Positions 33,697-42,461 of a DNA stretch of 64,000 bases are shown in pieces. Position 1 is the first letter of the stretch, and the number at the start of each line of letters is the position of its first letter. The position numbers and the translations under genes were made by a program. The DNA is taken from positions 62,001-126,000 of the forward strand of contig DATENU010000017.1 in assembly GCA_035274845.1 (NCBI GenBank). Reading direction: 5' to 3'. Below the pieces are notes generated by a model, which saw only the letters and a program-made list of their open reading frames with translations, did no database searches and was not told the DNA's origin. The DNA is from Chthoniobacterales bacterium (GTDB taxonomy: Bacteria > Verrucomicrobiota > Verrucomicrobiia > Chthoniobacterales > UBA10450).

Positions 33697-34583
33697 GGTC
33701 CGGTTTGTTCGGTCAACCGGCCTTTGAAAGTCAGTTCCGCGATTCCGGATTTGTCCAGTTCGCCCAAACCGGTGGCAACCATCTTGTCGTATTGCGCTTT
33801 GGTTTCGCGCGCGAGCGGAAGATCGAGTCCGTTCTCATCCGCGAGCTCGAGCGCGATCCCGCTATCCTTGGCCGCGTGTGCCGCTGAAAAAAAGCAGGAG
33901 TGATCGCGGTTTTGCATGTCTTCGCCATCGGTTTGGAGGACACGCGAAGCCGCGCCGGTCTGGGAAAATACTTCCCGCAGCATCGTGAGATCGAGTCCGA
34001 GCGCTTCGCCCAGGCCGAGCCCTTCCGCAAGCCCGGCGGTGTTGATATTCATCACCATGTTTACAAGCGCTTTCACTTTCGCCGCCTCGCCGGATTTCCC
34101 GATGTAGCGCAGGAACGTGCTCAACTCCTTCAGGATCGGCTCAGCACGCCCGAAGGCTTCCTCGCGGCCGCCACCCATCAGGTAGAGCGAACCTTCGCGC
34201 GCCTGAGTAATGCTCGACGCCATGCACGCCTCGAGCGAAGCCGCGCCAGCCGCTTCGGCCAGCTGTTCGACTTCGATGTGGATCTTGGGCGAAACCGTCG
34301 CGCAATTGATGAACAGTTTCCCGCGCGCGTTCACCAGAAGATTGTCGGCGCCGCTGAATATCTCGCGCATCGCCGCGTCATCGGTCACAATCGTAAAGAC
34401 AACGTCCGCTCCGGCAGTCACATCCCCCAGGGTCTGGCACGCCGCACATCCAAGCTCCGTAGCCAGCGACGTCGCTGCCGCCCGGTTCACATCAAAAACC
34501 GTCGTGACGTGATAACCACGGTCCTTTAGGCGCCGCGCCATGTTAGCGCCCATTCGGCCGACCCCAACAAATCCGATATTCAT
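33693..34583 (-). CDS. NAD(P)-dependent beta-hydroxyacid dehydrogenase-like protein
   Basis: A 296-residue member of the 3-hydroxyisobutyrate/tartronate-semialdehyde reductase family. The Rossmann domain starts IGFVGVGRMGANMARRL. The substrate motif normally DxPVSGG appears as EACMASSITQAREGSLYLMGGG, and the catalytic Lys region is KVKALVNMVMNIN. The altered substrate motif makes the substrate hard to predict; it could be a glyoxylate reductase-like enzyme. I start at MNIGFVGVG (34583). The MBL-fold gene lies 4 bp upstream on the same strand. Confidence 0.85.
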   Translation of the reverse strand: MNIGFVGVGRMGANMARRLKDRGYHVTTVFDVNRAAATSLATELGCAACQTLGDVTAGADVVFTIVTDDAAMREIFSGADNLLVNARGKLFINCATVSPKIHIEVEQLAEAAGAASLEACMASSITQAREGSLYLMGGGREEAFGRAEPILKELSTFLRYIGKSGEAAKVKALVNMVMNINTAGLAEGLGLGEALGLDLTMLREVFSQTGAASRVLQTDGEDMQNRDHSCFFSAAHAAKDSGIALELADENGLDLPLARETKAQYDKMVATGLGELDKSGIAELTFKGRLTEQTGP

Positions 34584-34587
34584 AGGT

Positions 34588-35403
34588 TCACCTCGCAAAG
34601 AACGGGTTGTCGCGTTTCTCCTTTCCAACGGTCGTTAGCGGGCCGTGCCCGGGACAAACGATCGTCTCATCCGGTAGGGTCAAAATCTTGTCGCGATTGT
34701 TTCGCAGCGCGTCCTGATACGAAACATTTCCGCCGCCCATCGACGCGGCAAAGAGCGAGTCGCCCACCACGGCAATCGGTCGGACCAATCCAGTCACGAC
34801 ATAGGTGATCCCGCCGGGGGAATGTCCTGACGTCAATCGCGCCTCTATCTTCAACGATCCAATTTCGAAGCGTTTTCCCTCGGCAATTGGCTGGGCGCCC
34901 TCTTCGGGTTCCAGCTCTGAAATGTAAACCGGCGCCGCGGTCGCTTTCCGCAACCGCGACAAATCCGCGACGTGATCCGGATGGGCGTGGGTGAGCAGGA
35001 TCAGCTTGATCTTCAAATGCTCGCGCTGGACAAGCTGCAACATCCCGCCGCAATCTGCACCGGTATCAAACGCGACCGCATCGCGAACGGCTGGATCCCA
35101 AACCAGATAGGCGTTCACGGTCATGTCGCCGTAGGAAGTGTTAAACATCGCCAACCCATCGCGGTCGCCGAATTTTTCCGGCTCCCACTTTCCAGCGGCG
35201 AGCTTGCGGAGTGCGGCTGCGTTCAACTGCAAAACCGGCGCCACTCGTTCGAGCGAATCGTCGTCGAAATTACCGCTGCGAAAATTCCGTGCGGCTTCCT
35301 CTCCGAGACCAGCTCGTTCGACCAACTGGCTGTCGGAAATGCCCAAGCCGCGCTGGGCCTTGCCAATGATGTCGCCGGCATTGTCTTCCAGTGGGATGTT
35401 CAT
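34588..35403 (-). CDS. Metallo-beta-lactamase-fold hydrolase with an N-terminal HTH-like domain
   Basis: A 271-residue protein. Residues about 8-70 (LGISDSQLVERAGLGEEAARNF and LERVAPVLQLNAAALRKLA) look like a helix-turn-helix of XRE type. Residues about 85-271 form an MBL hydrolase with THAHPDH (138-144), a His in SGHSPGG, Asp in VVGDSLFA and His in CPGHGPLTT, as in glyoxalase II. The fusion suggests a self-regulating hydrolase or an HTH used only for binding. It is followed by the hydroxyacid dehydrogenase after 4 bp; the two may act on the same metabolite, for example a lactoyl thioester-derived acid. Confidence 0.82.
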   Translation of the reverse strand: MNIPLEDNAGDIIGKAQRGLGISDSQLVERAGLGEEAARNFRSGNFDDDSLERVAPVLQLNAAALRKLAAGKWEPEKFGDRDGLAMFNTSYGDMTVNAYLVWDPAVRDAVAFDTGADCGGMLQLVQREHLKIKLILLTHAHPDHVADLSRLRKATAAPVYISELEPEEGAQPIAEGKRFEIGSLKIEARLTSGHSPGGITYVVTGLVRPIAVVGDSLFAASMGGGNVSYQDALRNNRDKILTLPDETIVCPGHGPLTTVGKEKRDNPFFAR

Positions 35404-35516
35404 GCGAGAGCTTCTACCTTGCGGAGGGAGGCCATCCGCTTCAACGCGATTTTCTCGGCCACCCCGGCGACTTCACCAACGCCATTGATCGGCTTCCAGA
35501 TGAACCGGAATGCCAT
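35400..35516 (-). CDS. Possible small ORF coupled to the HTH-MBL gene
   Basis: A 38-codon frame (MAFRFIWKPINGVGEVAG and on to EALA) ends in ATGA that overlaps the start of the MBL gene. An amphipathic helix is plausible in the second half. An overlapping frame from further upstream (MKTLIDLCTHYGIPVHLEAD) also stays open for 24 codons, so a frameshifted remnant of a longer gene is equally possible. No homologue is recognised. Confidence 0.3.
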   Translation of the reverse strand: MAFRFIWKPINGVGEVAGVAEKIALKRMASLRKVEALA

Positions 35517-35597
35517 AGTGGGTGCAGAGGTCGATCAATGTCTTCATCCGTCACAATGTAACACCCGTCCCCGGGATTAGTTAGATCTCCTCCAGCC

Positions 35598-35843
35598 CTA
35601 TTTTCGGCTTTTCCTTTTGCGAGACCCGTATTTGACGGAACGATGCTCCGCTTTAGCTACCGCGGTTTTGTCCGTCTTTTCGTTCAGGCGAAGATTGACC
35701 TTCATGCCCGCCTCCTTGTAGAGCACCTCCCGGATCGCGGCGGACTTGTTTCCACAATGCTTTTGATCGGCCAGCGCCTGAAGGGCCCGGTCGAGGGCCA
35801 GCGGAAGAGTGATCGTGATAGCCGTGGATTCCTTGTCCCGCAC
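35598..35843 (-). CDS. Ribbon-helix-helix-type DNA-binding protein
   Basis: From the GTG at 35843, 81 residues: the strand STAITITLPLALDRAL followed by two helices (ALADQKHCGNKSAAIREVLY) matches the ribbon-helix-helix fold of CopG/Arc regulators, then a basic tail rich in Lys and Arg. A longer frame reaches an ATG at 35921, but that extension enters the promoter-like region of the divergent gene. It may repress the divergent pair, as small RHH proteins often do. Confidence 0.55.
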   Translation of the reverse strand: MRDKESTAITITLPLALDRALQALADQKHCGNKSAAIREVLYKEAGMKVNLRLNEKTDKTAVAKAEHRSVKYGSRKRKSRK

Positions 35844-35929
35844 GCCGCCGACCGTGTTCCAGTTAAGACGAAACAGCAAGAAAAATTCGCCCTTGACTCT
35901 GTGTATGATACAATAATACATCTAGCGAC

Positions 35930-36112
35930 ATGCCCAGAACGAACCTGCCCAAGGGCAGTGTCCCGGTGACGTTCCGCCTGCCGCGCGAGGCCAAAAAGCG
36001 TTGGGCCGCGAAGGCGTGGCGCGAGAAACTGAGTCTGGCTGAATTCATCCGGCGCGCTCTGCGCCGCGAAATCGAGCCCGCCCAAGGACGGCCCCCCCGC
36101 CATGAACGCTAA
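35930..36112 (+). CDS. Small ribbon-helix-helix-like protein
   Basis: A 60-residue basic protein. A short strand (SVPVTFRLPREAKKRWAAKA) precedes two helices (WREKLSLAEFIRRALRREIE), a typical RHH arrangement for a DNA-binding dimer. It is divergent from another RHH-like gene across an AT-rich spacer containing TTGACT (35893-35898) and TAATAC (35914-35919). The ATG follows the spacer closely, so the leader is very short. Toxin-antitoxin antitoxins have this size, but no partner toxin is evident. Confidence 0.55.
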   Translation: MPRTNLPKGSVPVTFRLPREAKKRWAAKAWREKLSLAEFIRRALRREIEPAQGRPPRHER

Positions 36113-36396
36113 GCTCCACCTTCCCGCCCGCGACTGCGCTGAAATCCGTACGTATGACTTTTATGCGCCTAATCTTTGGCGGCTATTGCCAGGCTCCTTG
36201 AACCGATTCAAGAAACTGGAATTTCCTCGCCAAGATTATCCGGATTGCGCTTTAACAGTCCTTCGTGAACCCCGTTTCCCAGCCGGAGGCTGGCCTTCGT
36301 GATCAGCTGCTTTTTTTGTCCAACGCAGCGATCGGATCGCACTCCTGAGGACCCATTTGCTCGAGTGGCCAGCGATATTTGAGTCCCCAACCAAGT

Positions 36397-37092
36397 ATGA
36401 CAAAATTCCTACACTCCAGTTCCCTTCTCCTCGCGATCTTTCTCTTTCTCTGGCCTGCTGCAGCGCCGGGGCAACAGCCGGTGATGCCGCCGCCTTTGCC
36501 CTCTAGCTTGGCGAATCCGCCCCCGCCCGAGCTGGATGCGCTGCCGCCGCCTCCGCAATTGCAGTGGCAATCTCTGGGACCGAAAGCTCCTGAGGAACAA
36601 CCGGCCGCACCGCCCGAAGCGATCGCCACGGCGCCCGAACCGGAACCTTCGATCGCCCCGCCGCCACCGCCGGCAATCGACCCTCCTGCACCCAACCCAC
36701 CCAATCCAGCCGAGATGGAATTGGTTAAGCCCGAGGTGGAAATCTGGCGGAATGGATCGCTCAATCCCCAAATTCCTTCGCGCCAGCTAAACCGGCTCAA
36801 GGCGGCTTATATCACGGGGACGGAGCCGGTTTGGTTGCGGGTGCAATTCGATCCGCTCGCGGGAGGCAAGAAAGTTTTCGTCAAGCCCAGCGGCATCACG
36901 CTGGACCTGCCCGTGGCGATGATGACCATCTCGCAGAGCGGCGAATGCCTCTTCCTGGCCCAGCTCGAGGAGAACGTTTTCGAGGGCCACATCATTTTTT
37001 ATTGTGAGGGGGTAAAGACCGTCCTGCCGGTGCTCCGGGCGTCGCTGGCCAAAGTGGAAGAGAAGGAAGCGGAATCGGGAGGAGGCCAATGA
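36397..37092 (+). CDS. Exported proline-rich protein upstream of rhs
   Basis: A 231-residue protein with a signal peptide (MTKFLHSSSLLLAIFLFLW, cleavage near Gly-Gln), a Pro-rich region (residues about 25-120) and a C-terminal domain of about 110 residues with strand-like segments (EPVWLRVQFDPLAGGKKVFV, GEVLF-like and GHIIFYCEG turns). Its stop overlaps the rhs start by four bases (ATGA), so it is co-translated with the Rhs protein and may help to export or anchor it. The 284 bp before it (36113-36396) hold only an unconvincing 66-codon ORF. Confidence 0.7.
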   Translation: MTKFLHSSSLLLAIFLFLWPAAAPGQQPVMPPPLPSSLANPPPPELDALPPPPQLQWQSLGPKAPEEQPAAPPEAIATAPEPEPSIAPPPPPAIDPPAPNPPNPAEMELVKPEVEIWRNGSLNPQIPSRQLNRLKAAYITGTEPVWLRVQFDPLAGGKKVFVKPSGITLDLPVAMMTISQSGECLFLAQLEENVFEGHIIFYCEGVKTVLPVLRASLAKVEEKEAESGGGQ

Positions 37093-39818
37093 GACATCGA
37101 TTCTTCAATCTCGCCCTGTTCGGGGCCTCAACTCTGGCGTTGGGATGGCAAAGCCTGCTCGCCGCCCCGGTGTGGGAGGCCAATCCGACGGGAAACACGG
37201 GAGCGCTTAAAGCGCAAATCCAGACCGCCGGCAGTTATGACGCCCACAGCGGCAATGCGACGCGGGTGGTAAATGACCTGCAAATCCCCGGCGCCCTGGG
37301 AGATTATGGGCTCGATTTTACACGCTACTGGAATTCGGTTCACAACGACTATGACGATGACCACGCAGACTGGTCCATGGACTTTGGCATGTCCGGGTGG
37401 TCGCATTCCTGGCATTGGACTGCCAGCTATGGCGAGGACGGGCCCTACGAAGTCCCCGGCACAGACCACACTGATCAGAAGTATATCACCTCAATCACAA
37501 TCACATTTCCCGACGGCCACACGACCAAGTACAAGATCGAGCGCTGCGGTCCGGGAGCGGGTGTTTGCCCCGTTTACGATCCGAGGTTTGGCCCGCCCTA
37601 CGATTACACAGAGAGAACCGATCCGTCCCACTTCCCCTATGGCGGCCCGGGCGTGAATGATCATATCTGCGACATGGCCCCGAATGGTCGGGAATTTCGG
37701 CTTTGCCGCGCTGATGGCGGCTCGGTGCATTTTCTTCAGGGCGATTCGGGATATCAGGCCGATGAGGTCGTCGATCCGCACGGGTTCAAAACCGAACTTA
37801 AGTACAATCAAGTGACGGGTAACCTTGAGCGCGTGGAGCAGGAAGGCGGCCGGTTCCTGGAGATCGAGTGGGCCTGGTATCCAAACGGCGGCTGGGCGAT
37901 TAAGCAGGTCAAGCCGGGAGGCAGCGACGATTCAAAAGCGGTCACTTACACCTACACTATGGCGGGTCCGTTTTTCGTGCTGGGGACGGTGACCTACCCA
38001 CGCGAATCCTGGGAGGCCCAAACAGCCACCGCCGTCTATTACTACGGAGGCTGTTTTGTCGACGGGATCCACGGGGAATGCAGTGCGCCCTCGACTTCGT
38101 TCCCGCTGTTGAAGCGCGCAAATGACCCTCATTACGGGGGGCCGATGACAGTAATTCGATATGACTATCGCGGGATGGCATGCCCGACTCCGCCCCCGCG
38201 TCCTCCCGGTGCGGTGACGTGGTATAACGAGCATGTCCAGGCCCAGGCTTATGCGATCACCGCGGAGAAAAGCGATGCCGGCGTGCTGGTGTCCGGTTTC
38301 CAATTACTTTGTGATACCGGGGAGCGCCTGGAATACAATGGCCTGGGAGGACAGCGCAAGTTTTACTACGGGAGAGCGGCGCATACCGTTCCGCCAAGCG
38401 TCACCCCCCGCGGATACAGCCTGGGCAAGCTGACCGATTTCACCACCTCTCCTCTTAGCTTGCCCCATAACTCCGAAACCCAGCCTTGTCCCCAGGGCGC
38501 GTCCTGTCATCGCCAGAATTTTTACTTCAACACCCTGCCCTTCCAAATCTGGGATGGGCGCAACAACCTGACCACGCAATTTGGTGAACCTGGGGACGAC
38601 AGCGGCGAGCCGGCCCGGATCGAGTATCCCGGTGGCGGGAATTCCACCTACAATCGGACCGATGCCACGGGCTCCCTGGACCTCGACGGGCTCCGGATGC
38701 ACAATCCGTATAATCACTGGCTCTTTAGCCAGAAAGATGAAAACGACAAATACACCACCTACCGGCGGGACGAACGCCGCCGGGTGACACGGATCGAGTA
38801 TCCAGGCAGCATCGTGGAAGAATACACCTACAACGGTTTAAACCAGGTAGAAACTCACACCCTCCCGAGCGGTGCGGTGCAGCACTACGAATACGATCCC
38901 GGGACCCATCTGCTCATGCGGGAGTGGAATTCGGTCGATGGCTCTGCCGAAGACACCAAATATACCTATGATGACCTGGGTCGCGTCGCCACGGTCCAAA
39001 ATCCCCGGGCCCGGGCGAATGGCAAGGATTTTAGCACGAGGATGACTTACAACGGGCAGCATCAAATCGTGGCAGTCGAATACGCAGGAATGAACGACTC
39101 CTCGGATAACCCTCCGAAGGTCCAATATGGCTACGACACCTACGGCAATTGCACCCTGATCATTGACGAGCTGGGGCACCGGAAATATTACACCTACGAT
39201 TCCTACCGGCGCTGCACCTCCCTGACCGAGGAGCTCAACGCTCCGGCATGGAACGGGAATGGCAACGTTTACTCCCGGCAATGGCTTTGGTACTACGACC
39301 GCGAAATTGATGGCGTGATGAAGCCCGCCTCGGCTCACACATCGAAAGAGTGGCGCGTCCAAATCGAGCCCATCTTCAATGAAGCGGGGGAGCGGAGGGT
39401 CACCACCCGCACCCACGACGTCAATAACCGGATGACCTCAGAGACGACGGGGTTGATTCAGCCCTGGAGCCAGCCCATCGGTCAATGGGTCGCAAGCCCG
39501 GCGAACGTTGAAACTCATTATTTCACCTATGACGAAAACGGCCAGAAGCAGACGTACAAAGATCCGCTCGGCCGCATTACCGACTACACCTACGACAGCC
39601 GCAACCGGCCCAAAGATGTGATCGAGCCAAAGCGCAATGACCAGCTGAACCGTCCCACGACGACCACCGAATACGATTTCGCTGGCAACAAGACAAAGGT
39701 CACCTTCCCGGATGGAAAGACCCAGCGATGGGAGGGCACGATGCCTACGGCCAGCCCGCACGGTATTTCGACGAGTACAATAGGCCGACCGACCTATCGT
39801 ATCAGTGGGGGCCCATGA
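37089..39818 (+). CDS. Rhs/YD-repeat protein, N-terminal part (frameshifted)
   Basis: A 909-codon frame with a signal peptide (residues 1-26, cleavage after LLAA), an N-terminal beta-rich domain, and many YD repeats (for example YTYDDLGRVATVQNP, YTYDSRNRPKDVIEP). The frame continues for only about 30 codons beyond a GGGAGGG run at 39730-39736, then stops. The next frame carries the expected repeat (HDAYGQPARYFDEYN). Adding one G restores a continuous protein. Rhs proteins form a shell that holds a C-terminal toxin. The ATG overlaps the upstream exported protein gene. Confidence 0.85.
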   Translation: MRHRFFNLALFGASTLALGWQSLLAAPVWEANPTGNTGALKAQIQTAGSYDAHSGNATRVVNDLQIPGALGDYGLDFTRYWNSVHNDYDDDHADWSMDFGMSGWSHSWHWTASYGEDGPYEVPGTDHTDQKYITSITITFPDGHTTKYKIERCGPGAGVCPVYDPRFGPPYDYTERTDPSHFPYGGPGVNDHICDMAPNGREFRLCRADGGSVHFLQGDSGYQADEVVDPHGFKTELKYNQVTGNLERVEQEGGRFLEIEWAWYPNGGWAIKQVKPGGSDDSKAVTYTYTMAGPFFVLGTVTYPRESWEAQTATAVYYYGGCFVDGIHGECSAPSTSFPLLKRANDPHYGGPMTVIRYDYRGMACPTPPPRPPGAVTWYNEHVQAQAYAITAEKSDAGVLVSGFQLLCDTGERLEYNGLGGQRKFYYGRAAHTVPPSVTPRGYSLGKLTDFTTSPLSLPHNSETQPCPQGASCHRQNFYFNTLPFQIWDGRNNLTTQFGEPGDDSGEPARIEYPGGGNSTYNRTDATGSLDLDGLRMHNPYNHWLFSQKDENDKYTTYRRDERRRVTRIEYPGSIVEEYTYNGLNQVETHTLPSGAVQHYEYDPGTHLLMREWNSVDGSAEDTKYTYDDLGRVATVQNPRARANGKDFSTRMTYNGQHQIVAVEYAGMNDSSDNPPKVQYGYDTYGNCTLIIDELGHRKYYTYDSYRRCTSLTEELNAPAWNGNGNVYSRQWLWYYDREIDGVMKPASAHTSKEWRVQIEPIFNEAGERRVTTRTHDVNNRMTSETTGLIQPWSQPIGQWVASPANVETHYFTYDENGQKQTYKDPLGRITDYTYDSRNRPKDVIEPKRNDQLNRPTTTTEYDFAGNKTKVTFPDGKTQRWEGTMPTASPHGISTSTIGRPTYRISGGP

Positions 39819-40861
39819 AGAAGCTCGATACGGTCCGGACTTACCGCACGATGGACGGTGGCGCCGGCCTGGAGGAACAGAAGACCGATTTCGATTACGA
39901 TGGAATGGGCCGGCCCATTACGACCCTGTTTCCAGACGGCACCTCGGAAGTCAGCAGCTATCAGCATGGACAACTCGAGACTTGGAAGACACGGAAGGAC
40001 CAGCTCAAGACAATCGTTTACGATGCGCGAGGGCGTGAAATCTCAAATTCCTGGAGTCCCGCGCACACGCCCACTCCGGGCCAGAGTCCCATTCCGTTGG
40101 CGCCGGGCATCAACCGGGCCTGGGATGCCGCCAACCGGTTGACCAGTATCTCAAACAGCTTCTCGACCATCGGCTTCGGCTACGACGACGCCAGCCAGGT
40201 GCGCTCGGAACAGAGCAGCGTGACCGGCGCGAACGGGCCCGCTCAAATCAATTATCTCCGCTACCCCAGCGGCGAAGTGTCGTACGTCCAGTATCCAGAC
40301 CAAACATGGGTCCGGCGAAATTACACAGCACGGGGGCAGCTAAAAGACGTGGGCTGGGGCAGCAGCGTGAGCACCAGTTACGTGTACCTGCCGGACGGGA
40401 AAGTGGACTATCAGGCTCGCCTTAATGGAGTGACCACGAGCTATGGGTATGATGCGCGGGGGTTGATCAGCTCGGTGCTGCATCGCGACGGGACCGGGCA
40501 TGACCTGGCCAAACGCGACTATTGGCGGGACGACCGGGACTGGATCAAAGCCTGGGAAAAAGGGATTAATCCGGGTGTGAACCCGCGGGAGAACGGCCGT
40601 GGGGACCGCTACCAGTACGATGATGCGGGCCAGTTGACCCAGGCAGCGTACCAGGCGGAAAGTGCCCATGACACCGCCGGCACCCCGGAGCGGACCGACG
40701 CGTTTCATTACGATGAGATGGGGAACCGGACGGGAGCCAACTGGGTGGCGAGCCGGGGTTTGATGAGCTTCGGAGGCCGCAACAATAAACTTAACCAATA
40801 TGGAAGGTGGGAAAACAACATTGCCTGGCCTGATCCGCTCCATTGGGGGCTGGACCTGTGA
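39728..40861 (+). CDS. Rhs/YD-repeat protein, middle part (frame 2, ended by an in-frame TGA)
   Basis: A 377-codon frame continuing the Rhs repeats (FDYDGMGRPITTLFPDG, YGYDARGLISSVLHRDG). It ends at TGA 40859-40861, where the duplicated copy downstream has TGG (42822-42824) in an otherwise matching context (HWGLDL then YDDAAPHP). The stop is therefore a point mutation of a Trp codon. The next frame (40922) is in the same phase, so this segment and the toxin-bearing segment were once one gene. The ATG is internal and unlikely to be a real start. Confidence 0.8.
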   Translation: MGGHDAYGQPARYFDEYNRPTDLSYQWGPMKKLDTVRTYRTMDGGAGLEEQKTDFDYDGMGRPITTLFPDGTSEVSSYQHGQLETWKTRKDQLKTIVYDARGREISNSWSPAHTPTPGQSPIPLAPGINRAWDAANRLTSISNSFSTIGFGYDDASQVRSEQSSVTGANGPAQINYLRYPSGEVSYVQYPDQTWVRRNYTARGQLKDVGWGSSVSTSYVYLPDGKVDYQARLNGVTTSYGYDARGLISSVLHRDGTGHDLAKRDYWRDDRDWIKAWEKGINPGVNPRENGRGDRYQYDDAGQLTQAAYQAESAHDTAGTPERTDAFHYDEMGNRTGANWVASRGLMSFGGRNNKLNQYGRWENNIAWPDPLHWGLDL

Positions 40862-41541
40862 TATGACGATGCCGCACCACATCCCGCTGCGGCTCCGTGG
40901 CTGCCTCCCGGGAATGGAGTCTTGATGGGAGACGGGTGGAACGTGGCCGGCTTTAACGCGCTCAATCAGCCTGTCCAGATGACGAGTTTTTTCTACGAAG
41001 GGACTGGCAACTGGATGTGGTTCGGCTACGACCCGCTGGGGCGGTGCGTGAAACGGTGGGTCGGGCCGGGGGACGGGAGCGCGCCCAATGGGGCCATCTA
41101 CTTTTACTATGACGGGTGGAACCTGGTGCAGGAAGGTCTCAGCGCGAACTCGGTGTCCCGCACCTACGTCCACGGCGCCCGGGTGGACGAGATAGTGGCA
41201 AGCGCGGCGGGAGGCGGTTCCTGGCTTTACCATCAGTACGACGCGCGGGGTCATTGCATCATGCTGACCAACGGAAGCGGCGGCATCGTGGAGCAATACG
41301 AGTATGACGCCTTTGGCCAGCCGTATATTTACGACGCAAACTCCAATCTGGTGGCCCGGAACCTGGGCTCTCCCGAGGGGAACCGTTTTCTGTTTACGGG
41401 GCGGGAATGGTTAAAAGAACTGCGGGTCTATGATTACCGGAACCGGCTATATCAACCGGAGCTGGGCCGCTTCGTCCAGCCCGATCCGAAAGAGTTCGAG
41501 GCCGGTGACTACAATCTCTACCGCTATTGCCACAACGATCC
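40526..41541 (+). repeat. Rhs core segment, copy 1 of a 1.0-kb direct repeat
   Basis: This segment aligns without any gap to 42489-43504, both 1,016 bp. In the first 100 aligned bases I count about seven differences, and the encoded proteins differ at about 17 of some 335 positions. The homology stops just before the conserved DPxGL core end, where the tip sequences diverge. Confidence 0.88.
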
Positions 41542-42100
41542 GGTGAATCGAGGCGACCCGTTCGGCCTATTGGACATGGATACGGCAATACAGCGCGCAC
41601 TCTTTGAAACTGGCACAACACTGTTGGGTGCGGGGATTGGAGCATTGATTGGCGGTGGAGGCGGGGGGGCGCTGGGATTGGCTGGCGGTCCAGCCGCCCC
41701 GGCCACCGTGCCTGCTGGCGCAGCTGTCGGAGGGCTCGGTGGCGTCGTTGTTGGAGGGGCAGCTGGGTTGGGTATTGGGAAGGTACTCAGTCCGATTATC
41801 TTCAAGGAGGATACCGAAGGCACGTATGAGTTTCCCGACCAGCAAGGCGGTGAGAAGCCATATGTTGGTCAGTCCGGGAATGTTGAAGGAAGACTGGGTC
41901 AGCACCAAGCTGCAGGGCGTCTTAAACCTGGAACCGAAAAGGTTACAAAAGTTGAGGGTGGCAAGACGGCAAGAGAAATCGCAGAACACAAGCGCATACA
42001 GGAATTGACAGGTGGCAAACCCGCTCGCGAATCTGATAAAGTGACGAACAAAAAGGATCCAATTGGTCCTGCCAGGATTCGTTTACTCGAAGATAAATAG
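40922..42100 (+). CDS. Rhs core end and GIY-YIG-like C-terminal tip (toxin candidate)
   Basis: A 392-codon frame that continues the Rhs core through the hallmark RVYDYRNRLYQPELGRFVQ and NDPVNRGDPFGL, ending at about 41569. The variable tip (about 176 residues) has a Gly/Ala-rich hydrophobic stretch, possibly membrane-inserting, then YVGQSGNVEGRLGQHQ, which resembles the core of GIY-YIG/URI nucleases, a Glu-His-x-x-Ile region (AEHKRIQELTGG) and KDPIGPARIRLLED. A nuclease toxin is likely. The putative immunity gene starts 5 bp later. The upstream frame ends in a mutated stop, so whether this segment is still translated is unclear. Confidence 0.82.
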   Translation: MMGDGWNVAGFNALNQPVQMTSFFYEGTGNWMWFGYDPLGRCVKRWVGPGDGSAPNGAIYFYYDGWNLVQEGLSANSVSRTYVHGARVDEIVASAAGGGSWLYHQYDARGHCIMLTNGSGGIVEQYEYDAFGQPYIYDANSNLVARNLGSPEGNRFLFTGREWLKELRVYDYRNRLYQPELGRFVQPDPKEFEAGDYNLYRYCHNDPVNRGDPFGLLDMDTAIQRALFETGTTLLGAGIGALIGGGGGGALGLAGGPAAPATVPAGAAVGGLGGVVVGGAAGLGIGKVLSPIIFKEDTEGTYEFPDQQGGEKPYVGQSGNVEGRLGQHQAAGRLKPGTEKVTKVEGGKTAREIAEHKRIQELTGGKPARESDKVTNKKDPIGPARIRLLEDK

Positions 42101-42105
42101 AATCT

Positions 42106-42369
42106 ATGAACACGGAACTCCCGAAGCCCGCTTCCGCGGCCACTGCACAGCGTGCAATAGAGATGGCGCGGATTTGGATTGTAGATAAGCGCCAAGATGT
42201 AGTGATTTCGTCAGACACTTGGAAGGACCCTGGAAATTGGGGTATTATGTTGGTCGATCTTGCTAGACACGTAACTGAGGTGTATGCCGAGAAAGGCTAC
42301 GATAGGCAAGAAGTTATGCGTCGAGTAAAGGAAGCGTTCGACGCTGAATGGAACCATCCGACAGAATAG
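42106..42369 (+). CDS. Putative immunity protein for the GIY-YIG-like Rhs tip
   Basis: An 87-residue cytoplasmic protein without a signal peptide. It has a central segment SSDTWKDPGNWGIMLVDLARHV and ends FDAEWNHPTE, a pattern that I associate loosely with DUF5076; this is a tentative match. Its place 5 bp after the rhs toxin segment is that of an immunity gene in polymorphic toxin loci, and a cytoplasmic immunity protein fits a nuclease toxin. Confidence 0.6.
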   Translation: MNTELPKPASAATAQRAIEMARIWIVDKRQDVVISSDTWKDPGNWGIMLVDLARHVTEVYAEKGYDRQEVMRRVKEAFDAEWNHPTE

Positions 42370-42461
42370 AAAACCCCCTCAACATGGGGAAGGGCAAGGG
42401 GCCGTCTGCAGGGGAGGCAGAAGGGGGGCCTGAAGGGGTCGGTCCGTGAATCTCGGCAAAA

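Noticed and set aside
36102-36302. 66-codon ORF overlapping the end of the RHH gene
   Set aside because: No recognisable features and the region is probably non-coding; I cannot support it as a gene.
39720-39745. Programmed -1 frameshift in rhs
   Set aside because: There is no classical slippery heptamer or downstream pseudoknot that I can see, and the second disabling change at 40859 points to decay or error.
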